A DNA stretch of 62,579 nucleotides from Egerieimonas sp900552095 (GTDB taxonomy: Bacteria > Bacillota > Clostridia > Lachnospirales > Lachnospiraceae). Under the pieces are notes generated by a model. The model saw nothing but the letters and a program-made list of their open reading frames with translations. It ran no database searches and was not told the origin of the DNA. The position numbers were made by a program, and so were the translations under genes. Each line of letters starts with the position of its first letter. The first letter of the stretch is position 1. The stretch covers positions 1-62,579 of the forward strand of contig CABREP010000004.1 of assembly GCA_902469965.1 (NCBI GenBank), written 5' to 3'. This document shows positions 8,619 to 17,113 of the stretch, piece by piece.

Positions 8619-8792
8619 GCATACATAAGGCAGGTCTCCTGGCTGAAATCTTCACTGTCTTCGCCTTCCCAGCGCCCGAAGCGCCAGTGGCATCCTGAAG
8701 ACAGCATAATTATCACAGTAAAGCGGGCTGCTGCAGATTGTTCACTGCATTCCCTATTAAACACGGCTATTACCTCCGCGTACCTTGTGTAT
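8619..8792 (-). promoter_or_regulatory. Cobalamin riboswitch (B12 element)
   Basis: Read on the minus strand, the leader contains the B12 box GCCAGGAGACCTGCC (8629-8643), the AGGGAA core (8750-8755), the GCCCGC (8723-8728) and ACTGTGA (8713-8719) elements, and CCACTG (8685-8690). The closing helix P1 pairs ATACACAAGG (8779-8788) with CCTTATGTAT (8621-8630), with one mismatch. This order is that of the AdoCbl riboswitch. An intrinsic terminator follows at 8497-8530. It represses the importer operon when B12 is plentiful. Confidence 0.93.
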
Positions 8793-8833
8793 TGTATCTT
8801 GGATTCTGTTGTTCTGTGAAAACTCACAAATCC

Positions 8834-8863
8834 ATTGTAGCACACCGCCAGTGGAAAAAGCAA
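8834..8863 (-). promoter_or_regulatory. Promoter of the riboswitch transcript
   Basis: TTGCTT (8858-8863), 18-base spacer, TACAAT (8834-8839) on the minus strand. It places the transcription start near 8827, about 35 bases before the riboswitch P1 stem. The -35 box touches the last bases before the upstream ATPase stop codon. Predicted by eye. Confidence 0.5.
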
Positions 8864-9625
8864 TCACATCCCGTTCAATTTTCCCAGAAATTCCTTCATT
8901 CGCGTATGTTCTGCCTGAAATACCTGCTCCGGCGTCCCTTCCAGAGCAACCACACCCTGATCCATAAAGATGATCCTGTCGGAAATTTCACGGGCAAAAG
9001 CCATCTCATGAGTGACGATCACCATGGTAATATTAAGCTCCGCCAGTGATTTTATTACTTTTAATACTTCCGCGGTCAGCTCCGGATCCAGCGCTGATGT
9101 GGGTTCGTCAAAAAACAGGATCTTGGGATTAAGCGTCAGCGCCCGGGCGATCGCCACGCGCTGGCACTGTCCGCCGGAGAGCTGACAGGGATATGCCTTT
9201 TCCTTATCCGCCAGTCCCATCCTGGCCAGCCACTGCCTTGCCTCCCGGTAGACCTCCTCCTTCGGACGCTTCTGCACATGAATGGGGGCGTCCGTAATAT
9301 TTTTCAGCACGGAATAGTGGGGAAACAGGTTGTAATTCTGAAATACCAGGCCAAAATAAGATCCTACCCTGCGCGCTTCCTCCCCTCTTGGATAGTGGCG
9401 CTTTCCATTTTCATCCACCCAGGCCGCCCTCTCTCCCATGTAGCAGATCTCCCCGCCGTCAATCTGCTCCAGCATCGTGGCGCAGCGCAGCATGGTAGAT
9501 TTTCCGCTTCCCGATGGACCGATAATCGAAAGGATCTCTCCTTCTTTCACAGCGAGAGAAATATCATGGATCACTCCCACACCGTCAAATTCTTTTTTGA
9601 TATGGTTCATTTCTAACAGATTCAC
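8864..9625 (-). CDS. Polar amino-acid ABC importer ATP-binding protein (GlnQ type)
   Basis: A 253-residue ATPase. Walker A GPSGSGKST (about 35-43), signature LSGGQCQRVAIARAL (about 145-159) and Walker B ILFFDEPTSALDPEL (about 167-181) are all canonical, and the H-loop reads VTHEM as in the GlnQ/HisP group. An insertion after Walker A (YMGERAAWVDENGKRHY) is longer than in most GlnQ proteins. It is the last gene of the 11252-8864 operon (binding protein, permease, ATPase). Confidence 0.93.
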   Translation of the reverse strand: MNLLEMNHIKKEFDGVGVIHDISLAVKEGEILSIIGPSGSGKSTMLRCATMLEQIDGGEICYMGERAAWVDENGKRHYPRGEEARRVGSYFGLVFQNYNLFPHYSVLKNITDAPIHVQKRPKEEVYREARQWLARMGLADKEKAYPCQLSGGQCQRVAIARALTLNPKILFFDEPTSALDPELTAEVLKVIKSLAELNITMVIVTHEMAFAREISDRIIFMDQGVVALEGTPEQVFQAEHTRMKEFLGKLNGM

Positions 9626-9637
9626 GTCTGCTCCTCC

Positions 9638-10285
9638 TTAGTGATAATAGTTAAACCGCTTTTCGATCCGCTCCATGATAAAAGCTACCACATAGTTAAA
9701 GATATAGTAAAATACACCGGCGATAAAGAATGGCACCACCGTAGTCTGAGAAGCTGCGATCTGCTTTGCCACCGCAAACATCTCGATATAGGAAATAGAA
9801 TATACCAGAGAGGTATCCTTCACCAGCGTGATCACCTCATTGGTCACGGACGGAAGGACATTTTTGATCATCTGGGGCAGCACGATCCTGCAGAAGGTCT
9901 GACTTCTGGTATAGCCTAAAAGGCGAGCCGCCTCATACTGTCCCACCGGGATCGCCTCAATGCCGGAGCGGTAGATCTCTGCAAAGTATGCGGCATAATT
10001 CACGGAACAGCCCACAATGATCGCTGTAAACTTGTACCCTCCAATGTTCATCCCCCAGAGATAATAGGGGCCGAAGTACCAGATCAGAAGCTGCAGCATC
10101 AGCGGAGTTCCCCGCATGATGGAAATATAAATCTTCACCAGCCAGCTGATGGGTTTCACCTTTGTATTTCTCCCAAAATATACAAGCAGCCCAAGAGGCA
10201 GGGAAAAGATCAGAGTCAGTGCGAAGATCGCACAGGTCTGTCCAAATCCCGCTGCCAGCTGCTGCAGCATTACTTCAAAGCTCAT
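9638..10285 (-). CDS. Polar amino-acid ABC importer permease (HisM/GlnP type)
   Basis: A 215-residue permease with about five membrane segments. The family hallmark RGTPLMLQLLIWYFG (about 73-87 of this frame) and the EAA loop EAARLLGYTRSQTF are visible. The ATG at 10283-10285 is preferred because GGGAGGAG sits right before it; a longer reading to 10336 would add an arginine-rich leader with no ribosome site. Downstream it is followed after 12 bases by the ATPase. Confidence 0.92.
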   Translation of the reverse strand: MSFEVMLQQLAAGFGQTCAIFALTLIFSLPLGLLVYFGRNTKVKPISWLVKIYISIMRGTPLMLQLLIWYFGPYYLWGMNIGGYKFTAIIVGCSVNYAAYFAEIYRSGIEAIPVGQYEAARLLGYTRSQTFCRIVLPQMIKNVLPSVTNEVITLVKDTSLVYSISYIEMFAVAKQIAASQTTVVPFFIAGVFYYIFNYVVAFIMERIEKRFNYYH

Positions 10286-10379
10286 TTGTTCTCCTCCCAG
10301 ACGCAGGAACAGAAGCCGCCGCATTCGCTCTCTCACGCTATCTTTGCAGCAGCTTCCGCCCTTTTTTTTTCGTCGCTTC

Positions 10380-11252
10380 TTATTCCGCCTTCAGGGTAAC
10401 CATGTCGGCGATCTCATATTTTTCTGCCAGTTCAGCCACAGTTCCGTCATTGGCCAGCTTCTGCAGATCTTCATTTACTTTATCCCGCAGTTCCTCATTG
10501 CCCAGTTTAAATGCAATGGCGTACTGTTCCGTATTTAACTCTTCCTCCAGCATCATGAAGCCTTCTCCTCTGGAGTTCAGCTGATATTTTGCCACTCCAA
10601 CATCGATAGCCAGCGCATCCAGCGCCCCTGCCTGCAGCTCGGTGAATGCCGCATTATAATCTGCAAACTGATTCAGGCTGCCAAAGGTATCCGCCAGGGC
10701 CTTCTGTCCGCCCTCCTCCTCATTCTGCAGAAGTTCCAGGGCTGCAGATCCGGACTGGACACCTACTGTCTTTCCTGCCAGATCGGTAAGTTTCTCAATA
10801 CCGGAATCCTCGGCCACCACGATCACCTGGCTGTTATCCACATAAGGAACAGAGAAGGTATATTTATCCTCACGTCCATTCATGGTAAATCCGTTCCAGA
10901 GACAGTCTACGGAACCGGAATCCAGCTCCATATCTTTTGACTCCCAGTTAATCGGCTTCTTTACCAGCTCCCAGCCTTCCAGTTCACAGACTGCCTGTGC
11001 CAGTTCCAGATCAAAGCCCGTATATTCTCCATTGTCATCCATATATCCATAGGGCGGATACTCTGCGTCAAACCCGACGATGAAGGTCTTCCCTTCGCCA
11101 TCCTTTTTCTCCGCATCATCTTTAGAAGCTTCATCCTTCTTGTCCTCTGTCTTTGCGTCGGTGCCCTCTGCCTTTTTGTCTCCACCGCAGCCTGCCAGAA
11201 GACCAAGTCCCATCACTGCCGCCAGAATCACGCTCACTGTTTTCTTTTTCAT
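10380..11252 (-). CDS. Polar amino-acid-binding lipoprotein
   Basis: A 290-residue SBP_bac_3 protein. The lipobox LLAGC gives an acylated Cys at residue 22. A Lys/Asp/Glu-rich tether (about 25-54) leads to the domain start FIVGFDAEYPPYGYMDD and GFDLELAQAV, the family signature. GKTVGVQSGSAALE and the YQLN strand belong to the second lobe. It begins the operon and has a good promoter at 11305-11333. The exact amino acid bound cannot be told. Confidence 0.92.
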   Translation of the reverse strand: MKKKTVSVILAAVMGLGLLAGCGGDKKAEGTDAKTEDKKDEASKDDAEKKDGEGKTFIVGFDAEYPPYGYMDDNGEYTGFDLELAQAVCELEGWELVKKPINWESKDMELDSGSVDCLWNGFTMNGREDKYTFSVPYVDNSQVIVVAEDSGIEKLTDLAGKTVGVQSGSAALELLQNEEEGGQKALADTFGSLNQFADYNAAFTELQAGALDALAIDVGVAKYQLNSRGEGFMMLEEELNTEQYAIAFKLGNEELRDKVNEDLQKLANDGTVAELAEKYEIADMVTLKAE

Positions 11253-11304
11253 AATACCCTCTCCTTCTTCGTGTTATCACTCTACCACACTAAATTATGA
11301 AGTT

Positions 11305-11333
11305 ATAATAGCACAGAGAAAAGAGCCTGTCAA
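11305..11333 (-). promoter_or_regulatory. Promoter of the amino-acid ABC operon
   Basis: Minus-strand TTGACA (11328-11333), 17-base spacer, TATTAT (11305-11310), about 50 bases before the binding-protein start. Near-consensus sigma-A type. Confidence 0.65.
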
Positions 11334-11353
11334 GAAATTTTTCATCTTCCTTT

Positions 11354-12181
11354 TCAGTAACCTGTATTTTTATGATACTCTGCCGCCAGCTCTGCCAGCA
11401 CCTGCTCTCCTTCGGGCAGCAGAAAAGCCCCTGGAGTCTGACAGATCCGGTCAAGGCTGCCGCAGAGATCCAGGGAGGTCTCCGTTTCCACCGCCTCTTT
11501 TGCTTCCCGGAAGGCCTCTTTTGCTTCCTCCTCATCAGCTCCCGCTTTTTCTGCCATCTGCTTCCAGACTTCTTCTTCCTGCCCCCGGCACACTGCCGTC
11601 AGATACGTCTTCCTCGTCTTTTCTCCGGGCTGCAGCTTCAGAGCTTTTTCAAAACAGGAGACGGCCTCATCCATCTGAAAAAGCCTGCTGTAGGCGCAGC
11701 CCATATTATACCAGATCGTCCCTGCAAACTGGGCACCCATCTTTCCGTTTTCCAGCTCTGCCAGCGTTTTCTGATAGACACGGACCGCATTTACATACTT
11801 CCCGTTTTCCATCAGATAATCTCCTTTTATCTTTTGCCTTAGAAGGGGCGGCTCCTGCTCCAGTTTCTGAACCCTTACGTTTAACTCCCGGAATTCTTCC
11901 ATCGTCAGATAATGAATCTCTTTGAAAATAGGCAGGATAAAAGTCCCTGCCGGCACCTTTTCGTCCAGCATCCGATACAGCTTGTCATAAAGCTTCCGCA
12001 AGCCCAGTTCCTCCAGGATCCACCGGCACAGTTCCTCATTTAAGATCGTCTCGTCCAGAAGATAGATATTGTGATTCAGATAGTAGCACAGCTCTTCCAG
12101 CGTATAGATATTTGTGCTGATATTCTCGATATAATAGGGAAAACGTGCCCGTTTCCCCTGACATAAAATGTATCCGCTCAT
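11354..12181 (-). CDS. Tetratricopeptide-repeat protein of the DUF5717/DUF5716 cassette
   Basis: A 275-residue cytoplasmic protein. The N-terminal half (about 1-100) has a unique fold opening MSGYILCQGKRARFPYY with YTLEELCYYLNHNIYLLD. At about 115-190 there are TPR helices: GDYLMENGKYVNAVRVYQK and IWYNMGCAYSRLFQMDEAV, the latter continuing into SCFEKALKLQPG. The rest is Glu/Ala-rich helix. Its ATG directly abuts the TAA of the upstream DUF5716-like gene (TAAATG), with the ribosome site inside that gene, so the two are translationally coupled. No enzyme motif; probably an adaptor. The function is unknown. Confidence 0.75.
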   Translation of the reverse strand: MSGYILCQGKRARFPYYIENISTNIYTLEELCYYLNHNIYLLDETILNEELCRWILEELGLRKLYDKLYRMLDEKVPAGTFILPIFKEIHYLTMEEFRELNVRVQKLEQEPPLLRQKIKGDYLMENGKYVNAVRVYQKTLAELENGKMGAQFAGTIWYNMGCAYSRLFQMDEAVSCFEKALKLQPGEKTRKTYLTAVCRGQEEEVWKQMAEKAGADEEEAKEAFREAKEAVETETSLDLCGSLDRICQTPGAFLLPEGEQVLAELAAEYHKNTGY

Positions 12182-13435
12182 TTATTCCTCCTCCGGGATC
12201 CTCTCCTGCCAGATCAGGCCGCTGGCGGGAAATAATTCTCCCAGCCCCAGATCCTCCACGGTGATCCTGCACCCGCCGGCCGACTCATATGATGCCTGTA
12301 TCTTAAGCCTGGTCGCCTTGACCGGCCGCTCGGGCAGTCCCTGCAGTTCCATCCTGCAGCGTTTCTTTTCCCCCGAAACCTGATCCTGAATAACAAAAAA
12401 CAGCTCTTCCTGACCATCCAGAAGAATCTCACATTCCTGCTGAGCCTCATACCAGTTCAGCCCGCCCGGGATCAGCGTGTGCAGAGTTTCCGAACCGTTC
12501 ACCCGCATCTCCATGGACAGCTGAAAACGAATCCTATCCTCCCCCAGAAAGAGATAGTTCTTCAGATTCTTCTCCTCCACCTTCTCCCGAGCCGCATAGC
12601 AGGCTCCCTTGGCAAAAAGATTATTCCCATAAAATACATGGCAGTGGTTCCGGCACAAAACCGGGATGGAAGCCTTCGCCCACTCCCGGTCAAACCCTTC
12701 CCCCACCAGGAAGAGACTGCTGTACCGGTCCGTTCCCAGACACCGCTCGATCATCTGCACAAACTGCCGGTCCCGTTCCCCGGGATCCTCCGGCAGCGTC
12801 TGCCTCTCCCCGCGCCTTACCCTCACCTGAGCCGGACGGGTTCCATCGCTGATCTCCAGACTGGAAAAAGCAGCCTCCATCCCTTCAAAGCAGAAAAGTC
12901 CCACTTTCCTGATCCAGAGTTCCGGTCTCTGATACAACGTATGATAATAGAAACTCTCCTCACGGCTCTGGAGAAACGTCCGGTTCTCCGCACAGCCCAG
13001 TTCCCGGAAAGCCTCCCGCATATTCTCCACCAGAACCCCCGTAATCTCGGGCACCGTTACCATAAATGCACTGATACTTCTGGCCGGATCCGGCACCCCC
13101 AGAAGACGCAGCGCCTGGCAGAGGAATTTTCCCATCAGTATCCCCGGCTCCCACTCAGTCCCGTCCACAGGCACCTTTTCCCGGGACTGACACAGCGTGT
13201 AGACATTTCCCACATAAATATCGTCCTGCTGACCGGTAAAATATTCTGCCTCCGGCCCAAAATGCCAGGTCTCCTTCCCCGGCTTCTTACTCAGGATCGT
13301 GGGAAACGTATACTGGGAAGTTCCCACCTGCAGAGCCATGGAGACGGCCTCCCCGGCCTTCCTGTCATAATAACAGATCTGGGATTCTTTCTCCCCCAGT
13401 TCAAATCCGATGATGATGTTTCTGATCTCATTCAT
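12182..13435 (-). CDS. DUF5716-like protein with degenerate Hsp70/actin-type fold
   Basis: A 417-residue cytoplasmic protein. It starts IIIGFELGEKESQICYYD, which sits where Hsp70 relatives have the phosphate-1 loop (IGIDLGTT.S), but the Asp and both Thr are changed. Near 270-310 SSLFLVGEGFDREW and GNNLFAKGACYAA resemble the Hsp70 adenosine motif and the following AVAYGAA helix. A C-terminal beta domain follows (about 325-410). It lies between the giant DUF5717-like gene (14-base gap) and the TPR gene. I recognise the pairing as typical of Lachnospiraceae. Whether it still binds nucleotide is open. Confidence 0.72.
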   Translation of the reverse strand: MNEIRNIIIGFELGEKESQICYYDRKAGEAVSMALQVGTSQYTFPTILSKKPGKETWHFGPEAEYFTGQQDDIYVGNVYTLCQSREKVPVDGTEWEPGILMGKFLCQALRLLGVPDPARSISAFMVTVPEITGVLVENMREAFRELGCAENRTFLQSREESFYYHTLYQRPELWIRKVGLFCFEGMEAAFSSLEISDGTRPAQVRVRRGERQTLPEDPGERDRQFVQMIERCLGTDRYSSLFLVGEGFDREWAKASIPVLCRNHCHVFYGNNLFAKGACYAAREKVEEKNLKNYLFLGEDRIRFQLSMEMRVNGSETLHTLIPGGLNWYEAQQECEILLDGQEELFFVIQDQVSGEKKRCRMELQGLPERPVKATRLKIQASYESAGGCRITVEDLGLGELFPASGLIWQERIPEEE

Positions 13436-13449
13436 AGCCGTCTCTTCTC

Positions 13450-16400
13450 CTATTCCATAATCCGGAAAATCTGTTCCGACAGCTTTTCCTGTTCCAGATA
13501 CGCTCTGGCCGCCTCCTGGAACATCTCTTCTCTCCCCAGTTTTCTGGCCGCCATCATCCGGTTCAGCAGCTGATATTTGCTGCCTCCCTCCGTATCTACC
13601 TCTGTGCGGCTCACCGTCTCTCTCCCGGTCGTCTTCGTCTCACCCTTATGCTCCACTGTAAAATACCAGGTAAGAGCTTCCCCGTAAAACAGAAGAAATT
13701 CTCTGCTCACGATCCCCTGGTACACCGGCTTTAAGGGTTCGCTGGCAAATCGGTCTGCCTGCTCCCCGCTGCGGTGAATACAATAGTGAAGCACTACCTT
13801 ATCCCCGGGATAAAAACGCTCTTCCACAAATAATTTATCATCCAGCTGAAAAGCTTTCGCAAGCTTTTCCGGAAGCTTCTGGCAAAACGCAAACCGCAGT
13901 CCCTCCTGCTGACATTCCTGCAGAAGGTATCTCGCCTGTCTCTCCTGCTCCCCGGTAAGACTCTCCCTGCCGGAAAGCCATTTTAAATAAGCCAGGCGGC
14001 AGATCAGATCCATCTCGCCCTTTTCTTCCAGCCTTCTGCTGATCCAGGAAGAAACCTCCGGCTCCAGCGGCCGTCCCTCCATAAACCATCCAAAACACAG
14101 AAATGTCATGAAGGCAAGAATTACCTTTTCTTTTCCGCCGTCCCTCCGGTAGCCTGCCAGAATCTCCCCCGCCTCTTCCAGATAGACGCGGGTAAACATG
14201 GACAGCATCAAAATCTCTTCATCCAGTGTATACGTATCAATTCCAAATCCGCACAGACTTCTCCGCAGGGCCGCCATGTCCTCCACCGCCCCCAGATAAT
14301 TGTCTCTCAGATAGATAAGAACCACATCATTGTACTTGCCCTGCCGGTACACATGATCTGCCAGAGCAAGCAGTTCTTCCTGCTCTGCAAAATCCTGTTC
14401 CAGGATCATCCTGCTGCACAGTTTTAGAAGCGCCACCGCATCGCAGCCCTCATACCCATAGCGGCAGACCAGATCAAAAGCTTTTCTGTACATTCCATGT
14501 TCCGTGAGGATCCGAATCAGTTCCACCCTGTCTACCCGGACAAATTCCTCCGTATTGATCCGGCGCATATAGGCATCCAGAGAGAGATCCCCGCCGCAGG
14601 ATCCATAATAAACCAGCAGTTTTTTCCGGATCCAGTGCTTATAATCCTCCCGGAAAGCCGGCGACTCTGTGATCTTCTGAAAACATTCCAGATTCTCCCG
14701 GGTCACCGCCGTCTCTTCCAGTTCAGTCCGGCAGACGTGAAGCAGAAGCCCCGGATTTTCCACCCCCAGCTTCACACACTGCTTCACCAGCTCCCGGCTG
14801 TCAAAGAGAGGCTGATAATTATAGTCAATCGTAGCCACATACCGCCGTCTCTTCTCATCCTCAAAAATAATCCTGGCATCCCTGGTGTAAATGGCTGCAT
14901 AAGCCACACCGTCCACACAGGGAACCGCCTGCTCTTCTTTCAGTCCACTGTGGCAGACGATCACCTTTCTCACCTTCGGGTCATCGCAGTAAATGCGGTT
15001 CATAAAGAGCAGCTTCGCCATCGCCTCTCCCTCGGCTTTATCTTCCAGTTCCCGGATAAATTCCTGATAAAGCACCGCATAATTTTCATTCACCGCGCCC
15101 CGGAGCATCTGCGCCCTGGCAAACACAGCCATAGCTTCCCTGTAATCCTGATAGGTGGCTTTATCTTCCCCCCTGTTGCGGATCACATTGGCATAGATCA
15201 TAGCCTTTTTCCTGCTGCTCAGCGTATTATTATAGGAAAAATACATCCGGATCACTCTCGGAAGCACTTCCCGGTAATTTTCATCCATCGTTTCGATATA
15301 ATATTCATACAGACGGGTAATGCGCAGCTTCTCTTCCACCGCCTTTGCGTACCAGCGGAAATATTCCTTTTTCCCCGGTTCTCCCTTCATCACCAGCTTG
15401 CAGATGGCGTCCAGCACATCATTGCCGCCAAAAAGCTCATATCCCACCGTCAGGATCTGATAAACCTGCGGATCAAACTGCTTCAGATAAGCAGATAAAT
15501 GAGCTGTCCGCCTTAAAAGTCCCTCGGTAAGCAGCCCCTGCTTTCCGGCAAATTTCAGCGTATGAACCAGAAACGGCGTCAGCTTCCGGAACAGATTTTC
15601 CTCTTCGCAGAGAAGCTGGCAGGCCCGCCGGTAGAGAAATGGACTGTTTCCGCCGATCTCAAACTGCTTCTCCATCAGGTAAAGCTGCTTCACCGGAGAA
15701 TTCAAAAACTCCTCGTCCGTCTGCAGCAAAAGCATCAGAAGAAGCACGCTGTCGGGACGGCGCTTGAAGAGCGTCCGGATCCGCTCTGTGGAACTTTTCC
15801 CCTCCTCCAGAAGTCCCAGCTCTCCGGCCAGATAAACGTATCCGCCCTCCAGCTCTTCCTCCCCCGGTTCAAACGTTCTTCTGGACAGTGGCTCTAACAG
15901 AGAGGCGGCCTGTTCATTTTTCTCCGCGGAATATTCCAGATAAGCCTGCCACAGCTGATGTCCCGTCTCATAACAGCCGGCGTCCAGCAGTTCTCCCAGA
16001 TTCTGTCGTGTCCTGCTCTCCCACTCCCGGTATTCCATCCGATGCAGGTTCATTTCCAGATAATCCCGGGCCATCGCCAGCGTTTTTTTCTTCTCCAGCC
16101 CGTTCATATTCAGTTCATACGCTCCGTCTGCGGAAGCCGTGATCTGAAATTCCAGGGTGCCGTACACATGCTTCAGGCAGATCTTTCCATATTTCTTCCC
16201 TCTGCCCAGACAGTCCCGGCGCACAATATATTCCAGGTTATACACACTTCCAATAAAATCCTCGGAGGTGATCACCTTTTTCTCCACCTGAAGAAAATCG
16301 CCGGTCACCTCCGCCTCCAGACGCACATATCCCCAGGTATTTTTATAAATGCAGATGGAATCTTTCCGGGAATTCTTCAGATCCAGAAATTCCTGCTGCT

Positions 16401-16989
16401 CCTTTTCCAGAGCCAGAGCCACCGGATCCTTCTTCCCTGCCCCGATCAGAAACTCTTCCATATGCTGATACGTCACCGGATTGTGAGACATTCCCCGGTA
16501 GAGAGACCTGCAGATTCCGTCTTCTCTCAAAAGCTTTACAAAACTGTCGCTGGTAAAGAGACGGAACGCCTCCCGGCTGTCCTTTCTTGCCAGCTGTACA
16601 AAATCAGACAGGCTGCGGATCTTCCCCTGGGATGTGGTGATCTGTCCGCCTTCCACCGTGATCTCAACCGGTATCCGGAACGCTCCGAGGTTGCTGCTGA
16701 TCACTATATCACCGCTGCAGACGCTGCCCGCCTCCAGCCCTTCCACATCCACACCCAGGCACAGATGAATCGCTTCCCCTGCAAATTTATCCTTATCCAG
16801 CAGAATCCGCCGGTTCGTCGCAGTGATCATCCCCTTGATCCGCCGGTTATCCTCTGCACTGAAAAACAGTTCCCCCCGGTAATGTCTGCCGGGAGCCGTG
16901 CCGGCCTGTATCTTCTCCGCTGAAAACACCAGCCCGGGCACCTGATATTCAAATCTTCCGTTTATTAATTGTTCCATTCTTCTTTTCAA
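13450..16989 (-). CDS. Giant DUF5717-like protein (beta-sandwich plus alpha-solenoid)
   Basis: About 1,180 residues, no signal peptide and no membrane segment, so probably cytoplasmic. The first 110 residues look like an immunoglobulin-type beta-sandwich (RGELFFSAEDNRRIKGMI, then VEITVEGG); a second beta-rich domain lies near 200-310. The rest is a long run of paired helices like a TPR/solenoid array, ending in a short beta domain. The start is uncertain: a TTG at 16987-16989 has GGGGGAAT upstream and gives MKRRMEQLINGRFEY, while a GTG at 17019 and an ATG at 16977 are alternatives. It heads the three-gene cassette from the promoter at 17044-17072. The molecular role is unknown. Confidence 0.75.
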   Translation of the reverse strand: MKRRMEQLINGRFEYQVPGLVFSAEKIQAGTAPGRHYRGELFFSAEDNRRIKGMITATNRRILLDKDKFAGEAIHLCLGVDVEGLEAGSVCSGDIVISSNLGAFRIPVEITVEGGQITTSQGKIRSLSDFVQLARKDSREAFRLFTSDSFVKLLREDGICRSLYRGMSHNPVTYQHMEEFLIGAGKKDPVALALEKEQQEFLDLKNSRKDSICIYKNTWGYVRLEAEVTGDFLQVEKKVITSEDFIGSVYNLEYIVRRDCLGRGKKYGKICLKHVYGTLEFQITASADGAYELNMNGLEKKKTLAMARDYLEMNLHRMEYREWESRTRQNLGELLDAGCYETGHQLWQAYLEYSAEKNEQAASLLEPLSRRTFEPGEEELEGGYVYLAGELGLLEEGKSSTERIRTLFKRRPDSVLLLMLLLQTDEEFLNSPVKQLYLMEKQFEIGGNSPFLYRRACQLLCEEENLFRKLTPFLVHTLKFAGKQGLLTEGLLRRTAHLSAYLKQFDPQVYQILTVGYELFGGNDVLDAICKLVMKGEPGKKEYFRWYAKAVEEKLRITRLYEYYIETMDENYREVLPRVIRMYFSYNNTLSSRKKAMIYANVIRNRGEDKATYQDYREAMAVFARAQMLRGAVNENYAVLYQEFIRELEDKAEGEAMAKLLFMNRIYCDDPKVRKVIVCHSGLKEEQAVPCVDGVAYAAIYTRDARIIFEDEKRRRYVATIDYNYQPLFDSRELVKQCVKLGVENPGLLLHVCRTELEETAVTRENLECFQKITESPAFREDYKHWIRKKLLVYYGSCGGDLSLDAYMRRINTEEFVRVDRVELIRILTEHGMYRKAFDLVCRYGYEGCDAVALLKLCSRMILEQDFAEQEELLALADHVYRQGKYNDVVLIYLRDNYLGAVEDMAALRRSLCGFGIDTYTLDEEILMLSMFTRVYLEEAGEILAGYRRDGGKEKVILAFMTFLCFGWFMEGRPLEPEVSSWISRRLEEKGEMDLICRLAYLKWLSGRESLTGEQERQARYLLQECQQEGLRFAFCQKLPEKLAKAFQLDDKLFVEERFYPGDKVVLHYCIHRSGEQADRFASEPLKPVYQGIVSREFLLFYGEALTWYFTVEHKGETKTTGRETVSRTEVDTEGGSKYQLLNRMMAARKLGREEMFQEAARAYLEQEKLSEQIFRIME

Positions 16990-17043
16990 ATCGATTCCCC
17001 CGTCTGAATCCCCTTGCACTTGTGTCTGCTAATCGTTATAATG

Positions 17044-17094
17044 ATTATACACTACAAAAAACAGTGTTGCAACCATCTGAATTTTCACTATATT
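17044..17094. promoter_or_regulatory. Divergent promoters sharing a palindromic TTGCAA
   Basis: TTGCAA (17067-17072) is its own reverse complement. On the minus strand it stands 17 bases from TATAAT (17044-17049), giving a promoter for the DUF5717-like operon. On the plus strand it stands 16 bases from TATATT (17089-17094), giving one for the CobD-like gene. The two polymerases could not bind at once. The plus-strand transcript would begin almost at the ribosome site CTGGAGG. Confidence 0.5.
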
Positions 17095-17113
17095 TTACTC
17101 TGGAGGCGAACTT

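Noticed and set aside
12479..13573. 364-codon plus-strand frame opposite the DUF5716-like gene
   Set aside because: Antisense shadow without start signals or recognisable motifs.
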